The notes: a model not told the origin generated them from the sequence alone. DNA of 16,163 nt from JBMNKL01 sp050261495 (GCA_050261495.1 JBLNDI010000068.1:1-16163); one strand, 5' to 3'. Counted from the first letter of the stretch, positions 8,067 to 15,068 are shown. Program-made: numbers and translations.

Positions 8067-8510
8067 ATGAATAACGGCTCTACTTATTTGCTGGTTGACA
8101 GCGTTGTGCTTCCGGATGTATTTTTGAAGGTGATAGAAGCGAAGAGGATATTAAGCACGGGCAGGACCAAAACGGTGAATGAAGCCGTGAAGGAAGCCGG
8201 CTTAAGCAGGAGCGCTTTCTACAAGTACAAGGATTTTGTTTTCCCGTTTTACGAGACATCGAGGGGCAGGGTGATTACGTTATTTTTCGTGGTGGAAGAC
8301 TTTTCGGGAATACTTTCAAGCATTATCAGCCGGATAGCGCAGGCAAAGGCCAATATAGTCACCATCAACCAGAATATCCCTATCAATGGTCTCGCCGACG
8401 TTACCATATCCATAGAAACAGCAGGAATGACCATGGATATCGGTGAACTCATGGAGAGCATCGGTGAAATAGAAGGCGTGCGGAGAAAGGAAATACTGGC
8501 AAGGGATTAG
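8067..8510 (+). CDS. pheB: ACT domain protein of the UPF0735 / PheB family
   Basis: 147 residues, the same size as the Bacillus subtilis PheB family member. The N-terminal half (about 25-60) has a helix-turn-helix-like stretch, 'TVNEAVKEAGLSRSAFYKYKD'. The C-terminal half (about 68-145) is an ACT domain: 'VITLFFVVEDFSGILSSIISRI', then 'ANIVTINQ', then 'DVTISIET'. ACT domains bind small ligands, often amino acids. The exact role of this family is not established; a regulatory role in aromatic or aspartate-family amino acid metabolism is inferred. ATG 8067 is chosen because GGAGG (8056-8060) is six bases upstream; a longer frame from GTG 8037 has no ribosome binding site and sits close to the predicted transcription start. 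It is followed 91 bp downstream by hom, a common pairing in Clostridia and Bacilli. Confidence 0.9.
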   Translation: MNNGSTYLLVDSVVLPDVFLKVIEAKRILSTGRTKTVNEAVKEAGLSRSAFYKYKDFVFPFYETSRGRVITLFFVVEDFSGILSSIISRIAQAKANIVTINQNIPINGLADVTISIETAGMTMDIGELMESIGEIEGVRRKEILARD

Positions 8511-8601
8511 CGCCGTTATTAAGCGGCTTGGGAGGATACGAAGCGCAGAATCATAGTTAATCTATATTATGATGGCAACTCTAGCAGGGGAGGACATATT
8601 T

Positions 8602-9843
8602 ATGGATATCGCAATTGCCGGGTATGGCGTCGTAGGCTCCGGCGTGGCCGAAGTTATCAGGAAAAACGGTCAAAGCATCGCCTCAAGGGCAGGCGAGCAG
8701 ATCAGGGTTAAAAAAATACTGGATATAAGGGATTTCCCTGAAGGACCCGATAGCATGCTGTTTACCAAGAATCCCGACGACATTTTCAACGACCCGGATA
8801 TAAGGGTTGTTGTTGAAACCATCGGGGGCGACAAGGCAGCTTATGAATATACGAAAAGGGCTTTTGCCGCGAAGAAGCATGTAGTTACGTCAAACAAGGA
8901 GTTGGTGGCGAACCGCGGCCCCGAATTGTTGAAAATGGCCGCAGACAACGGCGTAAGCTACCTCTTTGAAGCCAGCGTCGGCGGCGGCATTCCGATAATC
9001 AAGCCGCTGAACGAATGCCTGGCTGCTAATGTAATAAACGGCATTACCGGGATATTGAACGGGACAACTAATTATATACTCACGCAGATGAGGAAGGAAG
9101 GCCGGAGTTTCCAGGAGGCGCTGGATGATGCCCGGCGGAACGGCTATGCCGAGATCGATCCGACGGCCGACATCGAGGGCCATGACGCATGCAGGAAAAT
9201 TGCCATTCTTTCATCTATTGCGTACAATGAGTATGTTGACTGCAGGAAAATATATACCGAAGGCATTGCCAGGATTACACAGGCGGATATGCTGTACGCC
9301 GAATCAATGGATTCCGTCATTAAGCTTGTTGCCGTCAGCAGGAAAGAAGGCGACAGGATTTTCGCCCGCGTGTCACCGGCAATAATAAATAAAAACCACC
9401 CGCTTGCCGGTGTTGAGGATGTGTTCAACGCCATTGTTGTCAGCGGGGACGCCATTGGGGAGGCAATGTTCTACGGAAGGGGCGCCGGCAAGCTTCCGAC
9501 GGCCAGCGCGGTTATTGCCGACATCATAGATATTGCAAAGCACAATGTGGTCAACAGCAGTGTGTGGAAAAGAAATGAAAACGGCAACATGGTCCCGTTT
9601 GGCGAAAGTGTTACACGCTACTTTGTGAGGTTCTCCACGAGCAATGAGGAAGAAGCGGCCGACCATGCCGGGAAACTGTTCGGCAGGGTTGAATTCATAC
9701 GGCCTGCAAGGAAGGAGTTCGAAGGGGAGGCTGCGTTTGCTACCTCCAGGGCGACCGAAGCGGAACTGTCCAGGCTGGTGAATGTTTTTGCCGAATCCGG
9801 GCCGGTGAAGGAAATTATCAACGTGATAAGAATAGAGGAATAA
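8602..9843 (+). CDS. hom: Homoserine dehydrogenase
   Basis: 413 residues. It catalyses NAD(P)H-dependent reduction of aspartate semialdehyde to homoserine, the branch point to threonine and methionine. The nucleotide-binding loop is GYGVVG at 7-12, 'VTSNKELVA' is at 95-103, the family signature 'GILNGTTNYIL' is at 150-160, and the catalytic pair is D195 and K199 in 'EGHDACRKIAIL'. The last 80 residues sit where the regulatory ACT domain normally is, but lack a clear 'D-x-P-G-V-L' core, so feedback control may differ. The start at ATG 8602 is supported by GGGGAGG at 8587-8593 with eight bases spacing; the frame extends up to ATG 8569 but without a binding site. It is probably transcribed with pheB. 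The stop codon lies only four bases before a large inverted repeat. Confidence 0.95.
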   Translation: MDIAIAGYGVVGSGVAEVIRKNGQSIASRAGEQIRVKKILDIRDFPEGPDSMLFTKNPDDIFNDPDIRVVVETIGGDKAAYEYTKRAFAAKKHVVTSNKELVANRGPELLKMAADNGVSYLFEASVGGGIPIIKPLNECLAANVINGITGILNGTTNYILTQMRKEGRSFQEALDDARRNGYAEIDPTADIEGHDACRKIAILSSIAYNEYVDCRKIYTEGIARITQADMLYAESMDSVIKLVAVSRKEGDRIFARVSPAIINKNHPLAGVEDVFNAIVVSGDAIGEAMFYGRGAGKLPTASAVIADIIDIAKHNVVNSSVWKRNENGNMVPFGESVTRYFVRFSTSNEEEAADHAGKLFGRVEFIRPARKEFEGEAAFATSRATEAELSRLVNVFAESGPVKEIINVIRIEE

Positions 9844-9847
9844 AAAG

Positions 9848-10270
9848 GAATCGGCGGATAGGGCGGCTTGCCGCTTGTGCGGATCAAGGCATCGGATGAA
9901 GTCTCCGAGCGATTCCAACGCATATACATGTAAAGGTGGGTATACCACAAATTTGACATCAGGTTCAGTCATGGGCAGGTTGTAATGCATTGACTCGCCC
10001 TCAAGCGGGCGCGGGCTGGTCGCAAGCATAGCTTGCTGCTCGCCCATGCATCCGGGATGAATCGGCATCCGTGCCTTAACATCGCGCGCCTGCACCATCC
10101 ATGGTGCAGGTTATGGCTCCCAGAACCGCATTCGGCCATCGTCAATGCATAACACCCTGCAGCCACTCCCTCACATGATGTCTTAATTTGTGATATACCC
10201 ACCTTTATATCAAACATTTCATCATATGCCTTGACCTACACCCGCAAGCAAGCCGCCCTATCGCCGATTC
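9848..10270. repeat. 423-bp imperfect long inverted repeat (MITE-like or structured-RNA element)
   Basis: Two arms, about 9848-9994 and 10141-10270, are reverse-complementary in the same order along their length. Pairs: 9848-9870 with 10249-10270 (outer ends, one-base indel); 9884-9892 with 10226-10234 (TCAAGGCAT); 9932-9961 with 10176-10206 (AAAGGTGGGTATA... core); 9975-9994 with 10141-10162 (ATGCATTGAC core). The centre (9995-10140) is also full of hairpins: GCAAGC/GCTTGC at 10022-10036, GGATG/CATCC at 10055-10070, and a 10-bp stem with a 2-nt loop at 10089-10110. The left half is open on the minus strand from ATG 10098, but that frame runs on as antisense to hom and is broken by stops and indels in the right arm. 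No transposase is present. It could be a non-autonomous mobile element, two inverted copies of a short interspersed repeat, or a structured RNA. Confidence 0.8.
10080..10116. repeat. 37-nt hairpin module, copy 1
   Basis: Begins CATCGCGCG and contains CCTGCACCAT, CC, ATGGTGCAGG (10089-10110): a perfect 10-bp stem with a 2-nt loop. It lies inside the inverted-repeat element. A near-identical direct copy (35 of 37 bases) lies at 10284-10320. Confidence 0.8.
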
Positions 10271-10283
10271 ATCTGTACTTTGG

Positions 10284-10320
10284 CATCGCGCGCCTGCACC
10301 ATCCATGGCGCAGGTTGTGG
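10284..10320. repeat. 37-nt hairpin module, copy 2
   Basis: Direct repeat of 10080-10116, just outside the right end of the inverted-repeat element. The two differences are T to C in the hairpin's 3' arm and A to G after the stem (TTATGG versus TTGTGG). The stem therefore has one mismatched position (A-C) but otherwise remains paired. It suggests a repeating module longer than the inverted repeat itself. Confidence 0.8.
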
Positions 10321-10352
10321 TCACGTCCTTTGGCAGCTTTTCAAAAAATATA

Positions 10353-10387
10353 TTGAAAAACTAAGCCTGATAGTTTAAACTTAGTTT
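10353..10387 (+). promoter_or_regulatory. Possible promoter for the riboswitch-cobalamin operon, overlapped by an inverted repeat
   Basis: TTGAAA (10353-10358), a 17-bp spacer and TAAACT (10376-10381) lie in an AT-rich patch ahead of the riboswitch; the -10 match is weak. AAACTAAG (10358-10365) and CTTAGTTT (10380-10387) form an inverted repeat across it, which could be an operator. Position is the main support. Confidence 0.35.
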
Positions 10388-10410
10388 GTACAACTAAATA
10401 CCGAGTCAAA

Positions 10411-10640
10411 TACGGCATAGGTATCAGCCGAAGGCTGATATAGAGAAATCAGCGATGGTTTGTGCGTATAAGCACAAATGGCGCAAACGGGCGCGCCGCG
10501 CATCGTTGATTCTCAAATAGGGAAGTGGGTTGGAATCCCACGCGGTCCCGCCGCTGTAATAGAAGAGTCCCGACGCGTGCCACTGGGAAACCGGGAAGGG
10601 CGTCCGGATGATGATGCTTAAGCCAGAAGACCTGCCTGTG
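10411..10640 (+). ncRNA. Cobalamin (AdoCbl) riboswitch
   Basis: The conserved core is clear: AAATAGGGAAG (10515-10525), GTGGG/CCCAC stem (10525-10541), GCGGTCCCGCCGCTGTAAT (10542-10560), the B12 box 'GCCACTGGGAAACCGGGAAG' (10579-10598), a GACGC/GCGTC stem around it, and 'AAGCCAGAAGACCTGCC' (10620-10636). The closing stem pairs GGC..AGGT (10414-10422) with ACCTGCC (10630-10636). Between that 5' strand and the core lies an enlarged region: hairpin TATCAGCC/GGCTGATA (10422-10440), then a 9-bp stem TCAGCGATG/CATCGTTGA (10449-10457 with 10501-10509) enclosing a further hairpin. It precedes cobO and cobalamin uptake genes, the expected targets; binding of adenosylcobalamin should switch the operon off. 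Confidence 0.96.
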
Positions 10641-10712
10641 TCCTTGATGCAATTACTCTACGAGCGATAGGGGGTGCATGGAATGTTGATCGATTATTTC
10701 TATATGCATGTA

Positions 10713-10744
10713 AAAGCCTCCTGACAGCAAAGCCGGGAGGCTTT
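10713..10744 (+). terminator. Intrinsic terminator, likely expression platform of the cobalamin riboswitch
   Basis: AAAGCCTCC (10713-10721) pairs with GGAGGCTTT (10736-10744) around a 14-nt loop, followed by an interrupted T-run (the stem's TTT, then AATTAT). GGGGG near 10671-10675 could pair with CCTCC of the 5' arm as a competing antiterminator. It lies about 75 nt after the aptamer and 130 nt before cobO, so control is probably by transcription termination. The short U-run makes it weaker than typical. Confidence 0.7.
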
Positions 10745-10802
10745 AATTATGGATCAGGGGAAACCGGAGGCAAAACAAGATTGTCAAAGTGACGGTTCTT
10801 TT

Positions 10803-10858
10803 GATTACCTGTGATTACACATGGTTACCTGATTACTTATCAGATTACAGAAGATTAC
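10803..10858. repeat. Array of six GATTAC-type hexamers at about 10-bp spacing
   Basis: GATTAC occurs at 10803, 10813, 10831, 10843 and 10853, with GGTTAC at 10823. Steps are 10, 10, 8, 12 and 10 bp, close to one DNA helical turn. It lies between the riboswitch terminator and the cobO ribosome binding site, in the mRNA leader. The cobO frame is open through it, but the CobO protein normally starts later (ATG 10876). It could be a protein-binding array on DNA or RNA, or a simple decamer expansion. Confidence 0.7.
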
Positions 10859-10875
10859 AGGAAACGGGTGATTTG

Positions 10876-11403
10876 ATGAGAGGCCTGGTGCATATATATA
10901 CCGGCGATGGAAAGGGAAAAACCACTGCGGCCATAGGGCTCGGCGTGAGAGCATGCGGCCGCGGTCTGAAAGTTCTTATGGTCCAGTTCCTGAAAGGCGC
11001 GCCGACGGGCGAAGAATTCAGTTTGGAACGGCTTGGTCCCGGGTTCACGCTATATAGGGGAACAAGCAGCGTAAAATTTGTGCCCCAGATGAGTGAAGAC
11101 GAAAAAAACAGGACAGCCGAGGAACAACTGGACATTTTCAGGTACGCCCGGGAAGCCGCAGCAAGCGGCAAATACGACCTCATTATACTGGATGAAGCAT
11201 TTGGCGCAATAGCTTCGGGAATGCTTGATGCAAATGCACTTGTACGGTTTGTAAAAGACAAGCCTGAAAACCTGGAATTGGTGTTGACCGGCAGGGGAGC
11301 GCCGAAAGAACTCATAGACCTGGCAGATTACGTTTCGGAGATCCATGCGCTCAAGCATCCGATGGAAAAAGGCGTCAAAGGAAGGCGAGGCATAGAGTTT
11401 TAG
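10876..11403 (+). CDS. cobO: Corrinoid adenosyltransferase (CobO/CobA/BtuR type)
   Basis: 175 residues. It transfers the adenosyl group of ATP to the cobalt of reduced corrinoids, giving adenosylcobinamide or adenosylcobalamin in the cytoplasm. The protein starts with the family N-terminus 'MRGLVHIYTGDGKGKTTAA', with the P-loop GDGKGKTT at 10-17. It continues with 'VQFLKG' (about 36-41), Walker B 'DLIILDE' (about 100-106), 'LTGRGAP', 'DLADYVSEI' and the typical ending 'KHPMEKGVKGRRGIEF'. An open frame extends upstream to 10789, but those 29 residues are encoded by the GATTAC repeats and are absent from family members. ATG 10876 has GGGTGA at 10866-10871, with a short spacing. It is the first gene of the riboswitch-controlled operon. 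Confidence 0.93.
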   Translation: MRGLVHIYTGDGKGKTTAAIGLGVRACGRGLKVLMVQFLKGAPTGEEFSLERLGPGFTLYRGTSSVKFVPQMSEDEKNRTAEEQLDIFRYAREAAASGKYDLIILDEAFGAIASGMLDANALVRFVKDKPENLELVLTGRGAPKELIDLADYVSEIHALKHPMEKGVKGRRGIEF

Positions 11404-11487
11404 AGCAATTGACCCATGGGCAGGTTTTGTTCCGGAACGGAAACCGGGCCTGTCCGACGGAGAATAACGAAAAGGAGCAGATGGGAA

Positions 11488-12648
11488 TTGAGAAGGACGA
11501 GAAAGTACATTTATGATAATGCGGGAAATAACAAAAACATAAAGAATCGTAGTGCCATATACATAGCGATAGTCTTGCTGGCCATTTTGGCAACCACGAT
11601 GGTGGTAAACCAAAGAATAGCCAAAACGGGAATCAGCGGGGGCATGACGGAAACACAGGATGTACGGCAAACCGGAGTGGCACAGGATGAAGCGCCGGCG
11701 CAGGATACCCGGCAGGAACAGGATGATTCCCCGCAGGCGGCGGCCGGCGGGAGTGACGACAGCGGCAGCCAGGCTTCCGCGCCAAGCACCGGGTTCCCGT
11801 TGAAGGTTACTGATGCAAACGGTGATGAAATGATCATAAAAAACGAACCCAAGCGTATCATATCACTTACCCTGGGATCCGACGAAATGCTGCTGGGGCT
11901 TATTGATAAAAGCAGGATCGCAGCCCTGACCAGGTATGCGGATGACGCCGGAATTTCAAATATAGCGGAAGAAGCCGCCGGAATACCTGAACGGGTATCG
12001 ATGGACCAGGTAGAAAAGATCATTTCACTGCAGCCTGATCTTATACTGCTGGATACATGGGTTCAGGCCGACTATATAAAGCAGCTGAGGGATGCGGGCA
12101 TTACCGTGTATGCTTTTAGAACCCCGTGCAATATTGATGAGCAGAAAGCTGTTATAAAAGAAATCGCCCACCTGGTCGGAGCAGATGAAAAAGGTGAAGA
12201 AATAGTCAGGTGGATGGATGAAAAGCTTGATGCGGTGGAAGAAAAGCTTGCGCGGATTAAGCCTGAAGAGCGGCGTACCGTGATGGATTACGGCGAAATG
12301 GGCAGCAGCGGCCGGGGAACTAATTTCGACGATATTGTTACCAGGGCTGGCCTGGTGAATGTTGTGGCCAGGGCAGGCATGACAGGCTGGCCGATGGTAT
12401 CGAAAGAGCAAATAATCGAGTTCAACCCTGATATTATTATCCTGCCGTCGTGGTACTATGACCCGAAAAATTCGCTTGAAGGCATGATAAACACCCTTAA
12501 AGGCGACGCGAGCCTCAGTACGGTCAACGCGATAAAAAATGACAGGCTTATAACGGTACCGAACCAACACATCAGCGCCATATCGCAATACGTGGTGCTG
12601 GCGGTGGAGGACGTGGCAAGGGCGGCTTACCCGGAGCTTTTTGAATAG
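11488..12648 (+). CDS. btuF: Cobalamin/iron-complex-type ABC transporter substrate-binding protein, membrane-anchored
   Basis: 386 residues from the chosen TTG start. One hydrophobic segment (about 21-41) is followed by a disordered Gln/Asp/Ser-rich linker (about 50-105) and a Peripla_BP_2 (BtuF/FepB) fold: 'KRIISLTLGSDEMLLGLI', then 'QPDLILLDTWVQ', then 'IIEFNPDIIILPSW' and 'ISQYVVLAVEDVA'. It should capture cobalamin or cobinamide outside the cell and deliver it to BtuCD. No lipobox cysteine follows the hydrophobic segment, unlike most Gram-positive binding proteins, so it is probably held by an uncleaved signal anchor. The frame is open up to ATG 11416, but no ribosome binding site precedes that; TTG 11488 has AAGGAG at 11472-11477, ten bases upstream. 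The start is uncertain; the family is not. Cobalamin specificity is inferred from the operon. Confidence 0.87.
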   Translation: MRRTRKYIYDNAGNNKNIKNRSAIYIAIVLLAILATTMVVNQRIAKTGISGGMTETQDVRQTGVAQDEAPAQDTRQEQDDSPQAAAGGSDDSGSQASAPSTGFPLKVTDANGDEMIIKNEPKRIISLTLGSDEMLLGLIDKSRIAALTRYADDAGISNIAEEAAGIPERVSMDQVEKIISLQPDLILLDTWVQADYIKQLRDAGITVYAFRTPCNIDEQKAVIKEIAHLVGADEKGEEIVRWMDEKLDAVEEKLARIKPEERRTVMDYGEMGSSGRGTNFDDIVTRAGLVNVVARAGMTGWPMVSKEQIIEFNPDIIILPSWYYDPKNSLEGMINTLKGDASLSTVNAIKNDRLITVPNQHISAISQYVVLAVEDVARAAYPELFE

Positions 12649-12739
12649 CCGTTTTGATTTGAATCAGCATGTTCTGAATACATACACAACACAGATTGCC
12701 GGTTTTCCAAACCGTGATGTGAAACAAGGATGCGTGCTT

Positions 12740-13825
12740 ATGGAAAGAGCCGAAAAAACTAATAATGTTGATAGATACGTAAAAATACCGGAAAACCATG
12801 TGTACGCGAAGCTGCGTATTGTTATTCCGCTCATGCTGGCGCTCCTGGCGGCCGTGGTAGTGCTTGGGGTTGCGCTTGGGGCGGTCTACGTGCCGTTCGG
12901 GAGGTCGGTGAGGATCATTTTGTCTGGCATGGGGTTGCTGCAGGATCCGTCAATACCTGCCGAGCAGTTCTCAATAATCTACCTTGTCAGGTTCCCGCGC
13001 GTTCTCATGGGGTGCCTGGCAGGCGGAACGCTCGCTGCGTGCGGCGCGGTCATGCAGGGCATGTTCCGCAACCCCATGGCCGATCCCGGGATACTCGGCG
13101 TATCAAGCGGAGCCGGCCTGGGAGCCGTTATAGCGATTACTCTGGGTATATCATCCCGCAACATCTATTTTCTTCCGTTGTTTGCGTCGGCAGGAGCGAT
13201 CCTGGCGGTTACGGTAGTATACGTATTGTCGATCAGGAAGGGAAAAATATCGCCGCTCACGCTTATATTGTCCGGGATGGCGGTGAGTACGTTTATTGCG
13301 GCTGTTATCCAGCTTTTACTGGTCAGGAGCAGGAACCACGAAGTGAGAATATATATTTTCTGGACGATGGGAGGACTCAACGGCATAGTATGGGAACAGG
13401 TACGGCTGGCCGCTGCTCCGCTTGCAATACTGATGCTGGCGCTGATGTTGTTTTCGCGCGATTTGAACCTGCTGATGCTTGGCGATGAAGAAGCCATGTC
13501 CGTCGGGCTGGAAGCTTCGCGTACAAGGAAGCTGCTGCTTCTGTTCACCTCGCTTGCCACGGCGGCTGCAATTTCCGTGTGCGGCCCGATCAGTTTTGTC
13601 GGACTCATCGTGCCCCACATCCTCCGGCTTATAGTTGGTCCGGACCATAGAATCCTTATCCCTTCCAGCGTGCTTGGAGGCTCGATTTTTCTTGTAGGAT
13701 GCGATATTTTGTCCCGCCTGCCCCTGAACGGCGAGATAAGCGTGGGCATTATCACGTCCATGCTGGGCGCGCCTTTTTTCCTTTACCTCCTTATCAAGTC
13801 CAAAAAGGAAGGTGAGGTTTTTTGA
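12740..13825 (+). CDS. btuC: Cobalamin ABC transporter permease, FecCD/BtuC family
   Basis: 361 residues with about nine or ten membrane spans, as in BtuC. Family motifs are present: 'RFPRVLMGCLAGGTLAACGAVMQG', 'NPMADPGILGVSSGAGLGAV', 'LLGDEEAMSVGL'-type loop (here 'LMLGDEEAMSVGLEA') that contacts the ATPase, and 'GPISFVGLIVPHILRLIVGPDHR'. It forms the translocation channel as a homodimer with BtuD. The frame is open from TTG 12641, but ATG 12740 has AAGGA at 12726-12730 and gives a normal length. It ends at TGA 13823-13825, which overlaps the btuD start by 4 bases (TTGA). Confidence 0.94.
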   Translation: MERAEKTNNVDRYVKIPENHVYAKLRIVIPLMLALLAAVVVLGVALGAVYVPFGRSVRIILSGMGLLQDPSIPAEQFSIIYLVRFPRVLMGCLAGGTLAACGAVMQGMFRNPMADPGILGVSSGAGLGAVIAITLGISSRNIYFLPLFASAGAILAVTVVYVLSIRKGKISPLTLILSGMAVSTFIAAVIQLLLVRSRNHEVRIYIFWTMGGLNGIVWEQVRLAAAPLAILMLALMLFSRDLNLLMLGDEEAMSVGLEASRTRKLLLLFTSLATAAAISVCGPISFVGLIVPHILRLIVGPDHRILIPSSVLGGSIFLVGCDILSRLPLNGEISVGIITSMLGAPFFLYLLIKSKKEGEVF

Positions 13826-15057
13826 AAAGCGGCGCCGGAAACAGGATTTTAGTCGTGGACAGGCTTAATTATTACGTCGATGGGACTCATATCCTTAAGG
13901 AAATCTCGCTAAATGCCGACAGGGGAGAGTTCATAGGTCTTATCGGGCCGAACGGCGCCGGCAAGACAACGCTGTTGAAATGTATCAACGGGATTTATAA
14001 AGGCGGCGGCTGCGTTGAAATTGACGGAATGGACGCAAAGCGCATGAGCAGAAGGCAGACGGCCGCCAAGGTCGCAATGCTGCACCAGAATACCGAGATT
14101 ACTTTTCCGTTTACGGCGATCGATATAGTAATGACCGGAAGATACCATCTGCTGGGAAGGTTTAAAGCCGAGAGCGCCGGTGATTATTCGGCCGTGCGCA
14201 TGTACATGGAATACACCGGCACGCTGGGATTGGAAAAACGCCCGATAAACACGCTTTCCGGCGGCGAGCGGCAGAGGGTGCTTTTTGCCAAGGTGCTGGC
14301 GCAGGAAACGGACCTGATATTGCTGGACGAACCCTCGTCAAACCTTGATATTGCAAACGTGGAACATGTCTTCGCATGCGCGGCGGAATTATGCGCTAAC
14401 GGCAAAACGGTAATCGCAGCCGTACATGACTTGAAAACCGCGGCCCGCTTTTTCAAAAGGCTGGTGTTGATGAAAGACGGACGGATTATCGCCGACGGTA
14501 CGCCCGAAACGGTGATTACGCGGGAAAACCTCAGGAACGCATATGGAGTAAACGCGCTTGTTTATAAAAACCGTATTACCGGCCTGGTGGATTTTCACAT
14601 GCCTGGGCGGAAAGATAGCAAGGGAAGGAATATAAAAGTCCACGTAATTGGCGGCGGCGGCTCGGCGTCGGGCATTGTCAGGCATTTGTTTGAAAAAGGG
14701 TACGATATAACGGCCGGCGTGTTTGCACATGGAGACAGCGATTTGAATTGCGTCGACGTATTCGGAATAAAGGCTCTCGTATGCCGGCCGTTCAGTGAGA
14801 TCGACAATAACACTCATGCGGAGAACATTGAGCTTGTAAAGGCTTCGGATATCACGATCCTGTGTGATATGCCGTTCGGCATGCAGAATATAAGAAACCT
14901 GGAAGCCGCGGCGTACGCTTCCAGGCTTGTCATCATAGAAGACAAGGATACTGCAGATCGTGATTTTACAGGCGGAAAAGCGCTGGCAGAATACAACCGG
15001 CTGAAGGAACACGCAACCGTGATCGAGTCGGCCCGCCTCCACGAGGTGCTGCCATAA
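13822..15057 (+). CDS. btuD: Cobalamin ABC transporter ATPase (BtuD-like) fused to a C-terminal Rossmann-like domain
   Basis: 411 residues. Residues 1-255 are a complete ABC ATPase: Walker A GPNGAGKTT (42-50), Q-loop Q89 ('MLHQNTE'), signature LSGGE (145-149), Walker B 'LILLDEP' (165-171) and H-loop H202. It energises BtuC. A further 140 residues follow the normal end: 'KVHVIGGGGSASGIVRHLFEKGYDITAGVF' (272-301), then 'ASDITILCDMPFG', then 'AAYASRLVIIED' and 'FTGGKALAEYNRL'. The glycine-rich loop and alternating strand-helix pattern suggest a Rossmann-like fold; I do not recognise a named family. C-terminal extensions of this kind are known to me in some archaeal and clostridial corrinoid-type ATPases, but no function is established. 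The TTG start overlaps the btuC stop and has AGGTGA at 13810-13815, six bases upstream. Confidence 0.92.
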   Translation: MKSGAGNRILVVDRLNYYVDGTHILKEISLNADRGEFIGLIGPNGAGKTTLLKCINGIYKGGGCVEIDGMDAKRMSRRQTAAKVAMLHQNTEITFPFTAIDIVMTGRYHLLGRFKAESAGDYSAVRMYMEYTGTLGLEKRPINTLSGGERQRVLFAKVLAQETDLILLDEPSSNLDIANVEHVFACAAELCANGKTVIAAVHDLKTAARFFKRLVLMKDGRIIADGTPETVITRENLRNAYGVNALVYKNRITGLVDFHMPGRKDSKGRNIKVHVIGGGGSASGIVRHLFEKGYDITAGVFAHGDSDLNCVDVFGIKALVCRPFSEIDNNTHAENIELVKASDITILCDMPFGMQNIRNLEAAAYASRLVIIEDKDTADRDFTGGKALAEYNRLKEHATVIESARLHEVLP

Positions 15058-15068
15058 GAGGGAGACAA

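Noticed and set aside
9373..9847. Continuation of the minus-strand frame (ATG 10098) across hom
   Set aside because: Inside hom the translation is a shadow of a well-conserved enzyme. Only the part within the inverted repeat was kept, as a question.
10789..10875. N-terminal extension of CobO
   Set aside because: The family begins at 'M-x-G-L-V-H-I-Y-T-G'; the upstream residues come from the GATTAC array and the start at 10789 lacks a binding site.
12641..12739. Upstream TTG-initiated extension of BtuC
   Set aside because: TTG 12641 overlaps the btuF stop but has no binding site, and the extra 33 residues are polar and not family-like; ATG 12740 with AAGGA fits better.
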